Source: Suicoccus acidiformans
Lineage (GTDB): Bacteria > Bacillota > Bacilli > Lactobacillales > Aerococcaceae
Assembly (NCBI RefSeq): GCF_003546865.1
Contig: NZ_CP023434.1
Coordinates: 2,418,001-2,482,000 of the forward strand
Direction: 5' to 3'
DNA: 64,000 nucleotides
The translations under genes and the position numbers were made by a program. The notes below the pieces were generated by a model that saw only the letters and a program-made list of their open reading frames with translations, was not told the DNA's origin and searched no databases. Below are positions 55,965 to 64,000 of the stretch, piece by piece. How positions within the stretch are numbered: the stretch's first letter is position 1; each line of letters begins with the position of its first letter.

Positions 55965-56014
55965 CTCAACCTCCTTGAGCAGGAATTTCCCTTAGTATAC
56001 CAAACTCCGCGAAA

Positions 56015-56042
56015 TAAAAAAACTCACCCCAAAGGTGAGTTT
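56015..56042 (-). terminator. Terminator of the mannitol operon
   Basis: A perfect 9-bp stem AAACTCACC / GGTGAGTTT with a 5-nt loop, then a run of T on the minus strand, just after mtlD. Confidence 0.92.
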
Positions 56043-56082
56043 GTCTAAGAGTTTGCTAAGTATGTATCGTTAAGTAGTCGAA

Positions 56083-57231
56083 CTACTTCGCGTACTTGGC
56101 AATCGCTGCTTCAATTTCGGAAATTAGTCCTGCATCAGTCAGTCCCGTTACCTCTACAATCGTAGCCGTGGCACCTTGTTCTTGTAACTTCGTTTGAAGG
56201 GCTTGGGCCTGCTCATCTTCAGCATAGTCATATTGGAAAATTAAACCAATGGTATCTAATAAGGCATTATAGGTGAGCTCATGGGCTTTAGCCTCTCGCA
56301 ATGGCCGGATGAAACGCTCATCATAACCTAATTTACGAATAGGTGTACGGGCCACCCGGGTTACTTCATCAGAAATATTCGGATTTTGGAAGCGCGAAAT
56401 AATTTTCTGGATGTATGCTTGATGTGCCTCATGCTCAAAGCCCCACTTAGCTTCCAAAAGCGCACCCGTTTCATTAAGCACAGCTTCCAATTGCGCATGG
56501 ACTCCTTTATCTTCTAAGGCTTCATCGATAGTTGTGAAGCCTTCGTAGTAACCTTTATATGCAACCGTGGCGTGCCCTGTGTTAACTGAGAAGAGCTTCC
56601 GCTCAATGTAAGGCTCTAAGTCCTCGACATATAGCACATCATTTAAGTGAATATGAGTTCCCTTCAATTGCGTTTGATCGATAACCCATTCTTTGAAAGG
56701 CTCCACTGAGACAAATAATGGGTCTTCGTGGGATTGAATTGGCACAATTCGGTCCACAGCAGCATTCGGGAAACCAATATATTCCTCAGCGTAAGCTTTA
56801 GCATCTTCCGATAAGTGCTTGTACACTTCTTCTTTAAGAAACTGTGAGCCACCAATCATGTTCTCACAAGCAATCATATCCATGGATGTTTCTTTCTTCG
56901 CTTGCAAGCGCGCTTGAATCCCGTCGGCAATCAAACCAGCAATATGCGGTAGAATGTTTGGGCCAATAGCCGTAGTAAGAATATCCGCTTCACGAATCGC
57001 TTGGACAACTGCTTCAGGATCTTGCCCATTATTAATACCCGTTACATTCGAGACTTTAATTTGTGTCTTCGCTTGCTCAGCTAATTCGATTACATATTCA
57101 CCGCGTTCTTGCAAGGCATCGATGACGTGCTCATTTAAATCAACAAAGGTAATCGCAAAATCATTCTGATTTAAAACTTCACCAATAAAGCCTCTTCCGA
57201 TATTCCCAGCTCCAAAGTGTACTGCACGCAT
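56083..57231 (-). CDS. mtlD: Mannitol-1-phosphate 5-dehydrogenase
   Basis: Oxidises mannitol-1-phosphate to fructose-6-phosphate with NAD. It is 382 residues from ATG 57231, which overlaps the mtlF stop (TGATG); the long ORF to 57318 would run back into mtlF. The Rossmann motif is [18 protein letters not shown], and the catalytic segment includes [17 protein letters not shown]. Last gene of mtlA-mtlR-mtlF-mtlD. Confidence 0.97.
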   Translation of the reverse strand: MRAVHFGAGNIGRGFIGEVLNQNDFAITFVDLNEHVIDALQERGEYVIELAEQAKTQIKVSNVTGINNGQDPEAVVQAIREADILTTAIGPNILPHIAGLIADGIQARLQAKKETSMDMIACENMIGGSQFLKEEVYKHLSEDAKAYAEEYIGFPNAAVDRIVPIQSHEDPLFVSVEPFKEWVIDQTQLKGTHIHLNDVLYVEDLEPYIERKLFSVNTGHATVAYKGYYEGFTTIDEALEDKGVHAQLEAVLNETGALLEAKWGFEHEAHQAYIQKIISRFQNPNISDEVTRVARTPIRKLGYDERFIRPLREAKAHELTYNALLDTIGLIFQYDYAEDEQAQALQTKLQEQGATATIVEVTGLTDAGLISEIEAAIAKYAK

Positions 57232-57674
57232 CAGGCTTCTACCTCCCCTAACATTTGAATAATCTCTTCTTCGGTTGACGCGTTCACTAAGCGTACCACA
57301 TTCTCGACATCCGCACAAAATACTGCAATTTTAGAGAGGACATCTAAGTGCTCATTTCCTACGCCTGCAATCCCAAAAATCATCATTGCCAGCTTCTCCT
57401 CCGGCTCATTCGGAGCGAAATTCACCCCTTGAGGGACTTGAATAATTGAGATTGCGGTAGATTTCACGTGGGTTTTACCTTCATCTGTTCCATGAGGAAT
57501 CGCTACGAAATTCCCCATATGGGTTGTAACGACTTCTTCTCTTTCCAGCATTGAATCAATATATCCAGCATCCACTGCCCCAGCATCAACTAAAAGTTGC
57601 CCCGCTTGGCGAATGGCTTCTTCCTTCGTTTGGAAGGTCTGGTCTAACAAGATAGCTTCTTTCTTAAGTTCCAT
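57231..57674 (-). CDS. mtlF: PTS mannitol-specific EIIA
   Basis: Passes phosphate from HPr to the EIIB domain of MtlA. It is 147 residues. The phospho-acceptor is His61 in [13 protein letters not shown]. It is a separate protein here because MtlA lacks an EIIA domain. It lies 9 nt after mtlR. Confidence 0.96.
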   Translation of the reverse strand: MELKKEAILLDQTFQTKEEAIRQAGQLLVDAGAVDAGYIDSMLEREEVVTTHMGNFVAIPHGTDEGKTHVKSTAISIIQVPQGVNFAPNEPEEKLAMMIFGIAGVGNEHLDVLSKIAVFCADVENVVRLVNASTEEEIIQMLGEVEA

Positions 57675-57683
57675 AATTGCCTC

Positions 57684-59750
57684 CTATTCTATATGTCGAA
57701 TGGCTTCGACAAAGAGCGCACTTAATAATTGGTAAATTTGCTCCTGGTCGCCATGTTTAAAAATTTCTGTATTCAAATCACTCTCGATTACAGAGCGACT
57801 AATAATCCCTAGTAACTCCTGCTCCGACTCACTCATCTCTTCAGGTCCTAAGAGTAATAATACTCGGTCCATCTCAATCATTTGGTGATCCATACCCATA
57901 ATTTCAAAATTTCGACTTAAATCAATTACCGCGAAATACGGCACCTTCACCCATTTGTTAGCACTATGAAAGAGTGCCAAGTTCGTCTTAGGTATTCCTA
58001 AAGGAGCTATATGGTAACGCTGAACAACCTGCTCAGCGACAGCCGTTGGTTCCAGTATAATCTCTTCAGGTACCTTCGCTATAATACCATGTAAGGTACT
58101 TTCTAAATCATGCTTACTTTCAAAATGTGTTACCGTAAACCGTTGTAGTAATACATTGGCTTGCGTCATTGTCTGGTACAAGCGATCAAAGGCATGAGGC
58201 TTCGCCCTCTTTTCAAATACATCTAACGCATCGCTCTTTTCTTTCTGGCTCCATTGCTGGATAATTGAACGAATACGTTCGACTTCATCATCTAGCAGGA
58301 GGGGCGAAATAATCTCATAAGCTTGAGTGAAATGGTCCAAGTGAATGGTCGAGAGAATTAAATCATAACCATCATAATTCATATTATGAATTTGAGAGAA
58401 TCGAGCAATATCGATTCGGTTTATCTCAGGAATGCGCTTATGTAAGCGACTTTCTAAAATTCTAGCACTGCCAATTCCACTTGAGCAGATAACCAGAACA
58501 GAAATCTCTCGCAAGCTCATTGGGCGTCGCTCCAGGGACGTGGCGAAGTGAATAACGATATAGGTCATCTCATCCTTAGATAAATGCTCTTTGGGAAAAA
58601 CCTCCTGAAAGGCTTGTATGACTATTCGATATAGTTCAGCGTAACGCTGTTGAATATCATCCAAAGCATCATTGATAACTTGAACAGTTAAAGATGAAGG
58701 TCGTTTAAGTGCTGCTTGGATATGCGCTAATAAATCTTGGTATAACTTTTGATCTCGACGGAAGTCGTTACCTGTCCGCTCGGTTGTTAGACGAATGAGC
58801 TCCTTAACGCGAAAAGATAAGTCCGTATCGAAATTCTCACCAAAGATTGACACATGCTCATTATAATTCACTCCAGCTAGTAGCCGGGCTGAATAATGTC
58901 GCTCATTAATATTAAAGGCATAGCCCAAATAATCTGATAAATAACCGGTAATTTGGTGGGCTAGCTGTAAATCCTGATTTTGGATACCTTGGACTTCAAT
59001 TTGCTCTTTTAAAGAATACCCTTGGGTCATACGGTCTAAGGACAGTGCCAGACCTATCATAACCTGCTGCAACTGATTATCTGTCACTGCTTTGAGCAAT
59101 TGATCTGCCTCATCTTGTAATACTTTACGTACTGCCAAGAGATGTCTGGGTTGAATGTATTTGAGAAACTTATGCGAAGCTACGGGTAAATTCTCAGCAG
59201 TTAAATGATTAACATAGCGAAAGAACTCTACTTCACTTAATCGACTGTTAATGATGAGACTGACAATTTGACGTCGATGATATTCACTCCCAGTCACCAA
59301 AGTACCGATTCCTGCTTGACGTTCCAATTTCAATTTATAAGGCAAGAGGCTCTGGGCGATGCCTTGTAAATCATTCTGGATCGTGCCAACACTAACTCCC
59401 ATAGCTTCTGCTAATGATTCAGTAGTTACCGGCTTTTGCTGTAAAAGCAAAGTGATGGTCAACAAATTCTGACGCTCTTCTGCATCGATAGTGTCAGTTT
59501 GTGTCTGTTTCAACTCAGACTTGAGCCAACTATAGGCCTCTGCTTTATCAGACTTTAGTTGATAACCTTGGCCCCGCTTTGCTTCAAGCCATAAAGGGGT
59601 AGAGGCCAAGGTCTGCTCTAAAGTCTTCAGTTCACGGTATACCGTTCGGCGACTTACATTTAAACGTCGCATTAACTGCTCAACTGTTAGCCCTTTAGGA
59701 TTTTCCAACAAGCTTTCCAGAATTTGCTCTTCTCGGAAACTAAAATCCAC
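57684..59750 (-). CDS. mtlR: Mannitol operon activator MtlR
   Basis: PRD-containing activator controlled by PTS phosphorylation. It is 688 residues in the order: two helix-turn-helix domains (about 1-120, including VEQLMRRLNVSRRTVYRELK), two PRDs (about 190-400), an EIIB-Gat-like domain with Cys in SVLVICSSGIGSARILESRL, and an EIIA-like domain with His in NLALFHSANKWVKVP. It sits between mtlA and mtlF, the usual Lactobacillales order. A matching inverted repeat lies before mtlA. Confidence 0.94.
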   Translation of the reverse strand: MDFSFREEQILESLLENPKGLTVEQLMRRLNVSRRTVYRELKTLEQTLASTPLWLEAKRGQGYQLKSDKAEAYSWLKSELKQTQTDTIDAEERQNLLTITLLLQQKPVTTESLAEAMGVSVGTIQNDLQGIAQSLLPYKLKLERQAGIGTLVTGSEYHRRQIVSLIINSRLSEVEFFRYVNHLTAENLPVASHKFLKYIQPRHLLAVRKVLQDEADQLLKAVTDNQLQQVMIGLALSLDRMTQGYSLKEQIEVQGIQNQDLQLAHQITGYLSDYLGYAFNINERHYSARLLAGVNYNEHVSIFGENFDTDLSFRVKELIRLTTERTGNDFRRDQKLYQDLLAHIQAALKRPSSLTVQVINDALDDIQQRYAELYRIVIQAFQEVFPKEHLSKDEMTYIVIHFATSLERRPMSLREISVLVICSSGIGSARILESRLHKRIPEINRIDIARFSQIHNMNYDGYDLILSTIHLDHFTQAYEIISPLLLDDEVERIRSIIQQWSQKEKSDALDVFEKRAKPHAFDRLYQTMTQANVLLQRFTVTHFESKHDLESTLHGIIAKVPEEIILEPTAVAEQVVQRYHIAPLGIPKTNLALFHSANKWVKVPYFAVIDLSRNFEIMGMDHQMIEMDRVLLLLGPEEMSESEQELLGIISRSVIESDLNTEIFKHGDQEQIYQLLSALFVEAIRHIE

Positions 59751-59772
59751 GCTGCCTCCACCTCCTATTTAA

Positions 59773-61566
59773 TTATTTCAAGGCATCAATCAACGCTTGA
59801 TAATTCGACTCATCCAGCAAGTTCGCATAACTAACCCACATAGATTGATTAGCATAAGCCTTCATTTGTGCATCTAGCGGAGCTTCAACAATTACTAATT
59901 GTTGCTGGCTATCATGCAGTTCGCTTACAGGTTTAGCCGTTACTGGCGTTTGAATGCCGGCCTGGGTGAATTGATTACGCAGTTGAGAAGCGGCCATGGT
60001 TGAGGCCCCTACTTTACCATCATAGGCGAAAGTAATTTCTTTTATATTAGAGAAATCAACATCGGCTGCCTCTTGCAATTGCTGCTGAACAGTCGCTTGT
60101 TTCTCTGGCGCTACTTCACTTGTTACACCTTCACTCTTAGCCTGCATTTCAGCTAGAATAGCATCATAACGATCACCATCTAAGAAGTTCTCAACGGAGA
60201 TATGTGTTGAACTTGGTGCCTGTCTACGGGCTCTTGTCGTTAGTTCTTCTTGAGTAATAACTAATGTCTTGGCATCATCGGACAAGTTATTAATGGCTGA
60301 GTTGGTTATCTTCTTATTCAGATTAATTTCTTTGGCTTTCTTACGAAGAAGCGATGCCCCCATCGCACTTGAGCCCATTCCCGCATCACAAGCAAAGATA
60401 ATTTGATCGATTTCATCAAAGGTAGGCACTTCATCACTTTGCTCTTCGGCGTCTAATGCAACGCTTTGTCCTTTTGATTCCGCCTTGGCTGCTTGGGTGG
60501 CTTTCTTCTGTGCTTCAAAGTCATCATTGGTCGATTGGCTAAAGCGTAAGATTACGGCCGATACCAGGAATGACACAAGCGCTGCTGCTAATACTCCGGC
60601 AACTACGCCTAGATGGTCGCCCCGAGCAGTAACACCTAGAATAGCCACAATAGATCCAGGTGAAGCAGGGCCAGTTAATCCGACATTAAATAAACCGAAG
60701 ACAAAGCTACCTACAACACCCCCTGCAATGACGGCAATAAAGAGCAATGGATTCGTCATTACATATGGGAAGTAAATCTCATGAATACCACCTAAGAAAT
60801 GAATCAGCATTGCACCCCATGAAGAAGACTTAGCAGAACCCCGTCCAAATAAGGCAAAGGCTAGAAGAACCCCTAAACCTGGACCAGGATTTGTCTCCAG
60901 TAAGAAGAGAATCGACTTACCTAACTCACCTACTTGTAGATTCCCAAGGGGTGTTAGAATTCCGTGGTTAATCGCATTGTTTAGGAACAGAACCTTCGCT
61001 GGTTCAATCAGAACATTCGCCAATGGAAGAATACCCATCTCAATAATATTCTCAACCCCGACGGCCATCCAATGCGTTAAGGCAGAAACAATTGGCCCTA
61101 CCGCATAAAAACCTAATATAGCGAGTAAGAAACCTAATATACCACTAGAGAAGTTATTCACAAGCATTTCAAAGCCAGATGGAACTTTATCTTGGAATTG
61201 TTCATCAAATTTCTTGATGAGCCATCCGCCTAAAGGCCCCATCATCATCGCACCGATAAACATCGGCACGTTCGATCCGCCAATAACCCCCATCGTAGCG
61301 ATTGTTCCGACTACCGCACCTCTTTGTCCGTATACTAAGTTACCTCCAGCATAAGCAATCAGTAGTGGTAGCAAATACACTTGCATAGCCCCACCAACTT
61401 CATTCAGTGCTTCATTAGGTAAGTAACCAGTTGGAATAAATAATGCCGCAAAAATACCCCAGGCAATAAACGCACCAATATTTGGCATGACCATACTACT
61501 TAAGTAACTACCAAATTTCTGAATGGACGCTTTAGCGCCTTTCGACTGCTGAGTTGTTTCACTCAT
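59773..61566 (-). CDS. mtlA: PTS mannitol-specific EIICB with an extra degenerate EIIB-like domain
   Basis: Imports mannitol and phosphorylates it to mannitol-1-phosphate. It is 597 residues from ATG 61566 (AAGGAGG upstream; the ORF opens 20 codons earlier). The EIIC domain (about 15-345) includes the GGIHEIYFPYV substrate loop. EIIB (about 388-485) has phospho-acceptor Cys393 in IIFACDAGMGSSAMGASLLR. A second EIIB-like copy (about 507-597) reads ITFAYDGKVGASTMAASQLR, with Tyr515 at the cysteine position, so it cannot carry phosphate. The Bacillus EIICB is about 478 residues and lacks this. Start of the mtl operon. Confidence 0.95.
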   Translation of the reverse strand: MSETTQQSKGAKASIQKFGSYLSSMVMPNIGAFIAWGIFAALFIPTGYLPNEALNEVGGAMQVYLLPLLIAYAGGNLVYGQRGAVVGTIATMGVIGGSNVPMFIGAMMMGPLGGWLIKKFDEQFQDKVPSGFEMLVNNFSSGILGFLLAILGFYAVGPIVSALTHWMAVGVENIIEMGILPLANVLIEPAKVLFLNNAINHGILTPLGNLQVGELGKSILFLLETNPGPGLGVLLAFALFGRGSAKSSSWGAMLIHFLGGIHEIYFPYVMTNPLLFIAVIAGGVVGSFVFGLFNVGLTGPASPGSIVAILGVTARGDHLGVVAGVLAAALVSFLVSAVILRFSQSTNDDFEAQKKATQAAKAESKGQSVALDAEEQSDEVPTFDEIDQIIFACDAGMGSSAMGASLLRKKAKEINLNKKITNSAINNLSDDAKTLVITQEELTTRARRQAPSSTHISVENFLDGDRYDAILAEMQAKSEGVTSEVAPEKQATVQQQLQEAADVDFSNIKEITFAYDGKVGASTMAASQLRNQFTQAGIQTPVTAKPVSELHDSQQQLVIVEAPLDAQMKAYANQSMWVSYANLLDESNYQALIDALK

Positions 61567-61597
61567 ATCAGTTTCCTCCTTTTCAATTAGTAATTTA

Positions 61598-61626
61598 ATT
61601 GTAGAAGGATTTGCGTCCGGTTTCAA
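61598..61626 (-). promoter_or_regulatory. mtlA promoter with cre box over the -35
   Basis: On the minus strand TTGAAA (61621-61626), a 17-bp spacer and TACAAT (61598-61603). TTGAAACCGGACGCA (61612-61626) fits all fixed positions of the cre consensus and contains the -35, so CcpA would repress the operon when better sugars are present. Confidence 0.85.
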
Positions 61627-61645
61627 GGATTTCCCTGTGACATCT

Positions 61646-61667
61646 TTGGCACCTTGGAATGTGCCAA
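61646..61667 (-). promoter_or_regulatory. Candidate MtlR operator
   Basis: An inverted repeat with half sites TTGGCACA and GGTGCCAA on the minus strand and 6 bp between, about 20 bp upstream of the mtlA -35. The half sites match the Bacillus MtlR operator as I recall it (TTGNCACA and TGTGNCAA); the spacing differs. Confidence 0.65.
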
Positions 61668-61675
61668 CTTTGCCA

Positions 61676-61707
61676 AAGAAAAAAAGCCTCAGACAGAGCT
61701 GAGACTT
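61676..61707 (-). terminator. Terminator of the metal ABC transporter genes
   Basis: On the minus strand AAGTCTCAG / CTGAGGCTT pair over 9 bp (one G-U), followed by seven T. It lies immediately before the mtl control region. Confidence 0.88.
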
Positions 61708-61713
61708 CCATAC

Positions 61714-62526
61714 CTAGGACCCTCGTCTACTTACCCGTTCCCATAAGGTCACGAGACCGAAAATTAAGACGAAACACAAAGCAATGGATGCACCGGGCGG
61801 TGTATCTAAGTAATAAGAAGAGGCAATTCCAGAGAAGATACCAATTACATTAATCACAAAGGCCAATAGAATGGCTTGATTAAAGCTACGTGATACCTTA
61901 ATGGCTGTGACCGATGGAATGACAATTAAAGCCGAAACGAGCAAAGCCCCTACAATAGGCATCATAATACTGATCGCTACACCGGTGATGACGGAGAATA
62001 CGATAGAGATTAACCGAACCGGCAAGCCTGAGGTAATCGCCGTTGCCTCATCGTAACTGAGAACATATAAAGGCCTCCGGAAAACTAAATACAAGACCAC
62101 CACTATCAGAGCTAAAGCAATAAGTAAATTCACTTCATCTTGCGCGATTAAGATGATGGAACCGAATAAATATTGGTCAATCTTCACGGTGGAACTATTG
62201 GTATTCATACTTGCTAGGACAAGGGCGATAGCCATCCCTGCTGACATCATTATAGCAATCGAAACTTCAGAGAAGTTCGAATACAAAGTCCGTAAATATT
62301 CAATTAATAAGGAAGCCAAGATTACAACGAATAAGGTTGCAAAGGTCGGGTTTACTTGTAAGACTAAGCCCAAGGCAACCCCGGCTAAGGAAATATGAGA
62401 TAAAGTATCCGCCATTAAAGACTGCCGCCTTAAAATCAGCAATAAGCCAAGAATTGGCGTAATACACGACATGGCTAAGCCTGCGATTAATGCTCGCTGG
62501 ATGAAGTCATACTGAAGCATCTCCAT
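61714..62526 (-). CDS. Metal ABC transporter permease (ZnuB/AdcB type)
   Basis: Membrane channel of a zinc- or manganese-type importer (ABC-3 family), 270 residues with about eight helices. Family hallmarks are RRQSLMADTLSHISLAGVALG and the conserved MPIVGALLVSALIVIPSVTA. Its ATG lies 40 bases inside the ATPase gene with GGAGGG upstream, so translation is coupled. Zinc is favoured because a Zur-like repeat precedes the operon. The solute-binding protein gene is not adjacent. Confidence 0.9.
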   Translation of the reverse strand: MEMLQYDFIQRALIAGLAMSCITPILGLLLILRRQSLMADTLSHISLAGVALGLVLQVNPTFATLFVVILASLLIEYLRTLYSNFSEVSIAIMMSAGMAIALVLASMNTNSSTVKIDQYLFGSIILIAQDEVNLLIALALIVVVLYLVFRRPLYVLSYDEATAITSGLPVRLISIVFSVITGVAISIMMPIVGALLVSALIVIPSVTAIKVSRSFNQAILLAFVINVIGIFSGIASSYYLDTPPGASIALCFVLIFGLVTLWERVSRRGS

Positions 62527-63179
62527 GGCACACCCTCCTCTCGAATCAAACGAATTTCGCGGTCATAATACCCTTCAATTTCCATATCCGCATGCGTCAC
62601 CATCAAAACCGTCTTATTATGGACCTTGCAACTATGCTTTAATAAACGATAAAAGTTCGTTCGGGTATTCGTATCCATGCCCGTTGTCGGCTCGTCCAAG
62701 ACGAAGAAGTCCGGATCCGTCGCAAAAGTACGCGCAATGTTAATGCGTTGCTTTTGCCCACCAGACAATTCCCCGATTTTACGATTGCGAAAAGCTTCCA
62801 TGCCAACGGATTCCAGCGCCCGATCGACATGGGCGTGGTCATTGGCGTCAAGCTTTCGGAACCAACGATTCTTGGGATAACGTCCCGATTCCACCAATGC
62901 TTGAACTGTACTCGGGAAGCCTGCATTAAAGGACGTAATATCTTGCGGAATATAGCCGACACTTAACGGCTCACCTGATTCGTTCTTCTTAGCCAAAGTA
63001 ATCGTACCAGTGGCCGGACGCAGCAGACCTAATATATTCTTCAATAGGGTAGACTTAGCTGCCCCATTCTCGCCAGTTAAGATGACGAACTCACCACTAT
63101 GGATGGTGAAATTTATATCATCTAAGACCTTCTCTTCAGCATAATAGAAAGATAGGTCTTCGACATTTAATATTTCCAC
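62487..63179 (-). CDS. Metal ABC transporter ATP-binding protein (ZnuC/AdcC type)
   Basis: ATPase partner of the permease, 230 residues. Walker A is GENGAAKSTLLKNILG (Ala-Ala in place of the usual Gly), the signature is GELSGGQKQRINIARTFA, Walker B is FFVLDEPTTGMD, and the switch His is in VTHADME. First gene of a two-gene operon directly behind a consensus promoter. The metal assignment rests on the family and the candidate operator. Confidence 0.9.
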   Translation of the reverse strand: MEILNVEDLSFYYAEEKVLDDINFTIHSGEFVILTGENGAAKSTLLKNILGLLRPATGTITLAKKNESGEPLSVGYIPQDITSFNAGFPSTVQALVESGRYPKNRWFRKLDANDHAHVDRALESVGMEAFRNRKIGELSGGQKQRINIARTFATDPDFFVLDEPTTGMDTNTRTNFYRLLKHSCKVHNKTVLMVTHADMEIEGYYDREIRLIREEGVPWRCFSMTSSSEH

Positions 63180-63198
63180 TTTCTCACCTAATTTCTGT

Positions 63199-63219
63199 AA
63201 AACGTAACCGTTACTCTTT
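63199..63219 (-). promoter_or_regulatory. Candidate Zur-type operator of the metal transporter operon
   Basis: Contains the perfect palindrome GTAAC-C-GTTAC (63204-63214). Compared with the Bacillus Zur box as I recall it (CGTAAT-N-ATTACG core in a 21-bp frame), about 15 of 20 fixed positions agree. It lies just downstream of the predicted transcription start, suited to repression. Confidence 0.5.
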
Positions 63220-63228
63220 GTCTATGCT

Positions 63229-63257
63229 ATCTTAATCATTTTGCCGGTCGATGTCAA
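63229..63257 (-). promoter_or_regulatory. Promoter of the metal transporter operon
   Basis: On the minus strand a perfect TTGACA (63252-63257), a 17-bp spacer and TAAGAT (63229-63234). Confidence 0.82.
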
Positions 63258-63269
63258 TCTAAATACCGG

Positions 63270-63298
63270 TTTACTTCTATATTTATTTGCGGTAGGAT
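63270..63298 (+). promoter_or_regulatory. Promoter of the DUF2179 gene
   Basis: TTTACT (63270-63275), a 17-bp spacer and TAGGAT (63293-63298), divergent from the metal transporter promoter. Confidence 0.6.
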
Positions 63299-63326
63299 GG
63301 GGTGGAAACTAAAGGAGGTAGATTAG

Positions 63327-63941
63327 ATGAATTGGTTTATATTGTTGCAGGTTTTTGGGATTAATTTGGTTTACATTGTTCTCAATACCATCCGAACGCT
63401 TCTGACTATGCGTGGCTATCGTAACATTGCGCCTTTTATTGCCATTGTTGAGACAACTATTTATACTGTCGGACTTTCAATTGTCATGCAATATATTCAG
63501 GAGAATGTACTCTACCTCTTTGCCTATGCCTTCGGCTTTGGCCTAGGGATTTACCTGGGAATTCTGATTGAAAATCGAATTGCCCTAGGTTACTCGGCCT
63601 TACAAATCTTTATTAAAGGAGACAATCATTATCTGGCAGAAGCCCTCCGTGAACGCGGTTATGGGGTCACCTTGCAACCGGGATATGGCCGAGACGGCGA
63701 CCGTTTGATTTTAACAGTCTTAACACCTCGTTCCAGCGAAGTTGCCTTACGCAATACCCTGGATGAGATTGACCCGGATGCTTTCTATATCTCCTATGAT
63801 GCTAAATATATTCATGGTGGCTTCTGGACGAAGCGGATTAACCGTCGCAAAATCCAAGCCCAAACGACACCGGCAACAACGGAAGCAGTCCATGTGAGTG
63901 ACGCGGACACTTTATCAAAGGAAGAATATATTGACGACTAA
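63327..63941 (+). CDS. UPF0316 / DUF2179 membrane protein (YebE-like)
   Basis: Function unknown. It is 204 residues. Three membrane helices fill the first 90 residues (FILLQVFGINLVYIVLNTIR, then FIAIVETTIYTVGLSIVM and FAYAFGFGLGIYLGI), the DUF5698 part. A cytoplasmic DUF2179 domain follows (about 95-170, LQIFIKGDNHYLAEALRERGYGVT, ending AFYISYDAKYIHGGFW). The tail is polar. ATG follows AAAGGAGG. It is a single-gene unit ended by a good terminator. DUF2179 domains are thought to bind small ligands, but no role is proven. Confidence 0.9.
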   Translation: MNWFILLQVFGINLVYIVLNTIRTLLTMRGYRNIAPFIAIVETTIYTVGLSIVMQYIQENVLYLFAYAFGFGLGIYLGILIENRIALGYSALQIFIKGDNHYLAEALRERGYGVTLQPGYGRDGDRLILTVLTPRSSEVALRNTLDEIDPDAFYISYDAKYIHGGFWTKRINRRKIQAQTTPATTEAVHVSDADTLSKEEYIDD

Positions 63942-63943
63942 TA

Positions 63944-63985
63944 AAAACTGAGGAAGTAGCTTTACGCTATTTCCTCAGTTTTCTT
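63944..63985 (+). terminator. Terminator of the DUF2179 gene
   Basis: A 17-bp stem with one mismatch (AAAACTGAGGAA... / ...TTCCTCAGTTTT), a 5-nt loop and T-rich sequence on the plus strand. Confidence 0.88.
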
Positions 63986-64000
63986 CATCTAGAAAGCCTT

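Noticed and set aside
61640-61667. Sigma-54 type promoter (TTGGCAC) before mtlA
   Set aside because: The TTGC -12 element is missing at the required distance, a good sigma-A promoter lies downstream, and the dyad is better explained as an MtlR operator.

Overview
The window reads as chromosomal backbone of a low-GC Gram-positive bacterium of the order Lactobacillales. The protein sequences suggest Aerococcaceae or Carnobacteriaceae, but I cannot fix the genus. Supporting traits are strong AGGAGG-type ribosome binding sites, HprK/CcpA-style carbon control, a PhoPR/Pst system, DegV lipid-binding proteins, a PcsB/SagA-like hydrolase and a wall teichoic acid initiator. Gene order closely follows the tagO-yvyE-degV-comFA-comFC-hpf-secA-prfB-ftsEX and hprK-lgt-trxB-rapZ-glmR-whiA regions of Bacillus subtilis. 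I see no tRNA, rRNA, insertion sequence, prophage or CRISPR array.

Layout, left to right. (1) 1-4.9 kb: metG (cut by the left edge), a coiled-coil NlpC/P60 cell-wall hydrolase with a very long Ala-rich linker, and tyrS. (2) 5.0-8.1 kb: a two-component system in an operon with a flavodoxin-fold reductase and a 61-residue protein. (3) 8.1-22.4 kb: a tail-less SSB, whiA-glmR-rapZ, pgcA, trxB, gpsA-lgt-hprK, a PspC/YvlB pair and uvrA. (4) 22.5-29.5 kb: the phosphate block phoP-phoR, pstC-pstA-pstB-phoU and pstS, with PhoP-type direct repeats before pstC and pstS. (5) 29.5-39.7 kb: ftsE-ftsX, prfB with its programmed frameshift, secA, hpf, comFA-comFC, degV and a lipid kinase. (6) 39.9-55 kb: NADH oxidase, an O-antigen-ligase-type membrane protein, nucleoside hydrolase plus ribokinase, yigZ, a second degV, tagO, nadE-pncB, a secreted protein, a polyprenyl sugar transferase, prs and glmU. 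(7) 55-64 kb: purR, the mannitol operon mtlA-mtlR-mtlF-mtlD, a zinc-type ABC transporter and a DUF2179 membrane protein.

Several parts work together. HprK sets the phosphorylation state of HPr, which drives CcpA; CcpA-type cre boxes lie on the mtlA and hpf promoters. FtsEX is the known activator of PcsB/CwlO-type hydrolases, and such a hydrolase lies at the left end. GlmU, TagO, PgcA and the sugar transferase feed cell-envelope polymers.

I did not find an unknown multi-gene defence or mobile system. The observations most worth a second look are: a 25-bp element shared by the comFA and ssb-like promoters (candidate competence promoter); a terminator-like hairpin that buries the comFA ribosome binding site; a circularly permuted PstS without a lipobox; matched PhoP-box promoters; a mannitol transporter with a second EIIB-like domain that has lost its cysteine; and a cre box on the hpf promoter. 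No gene-free stretch much exceeds 300 bases; the largest (3324-3625) is described as its own entry.
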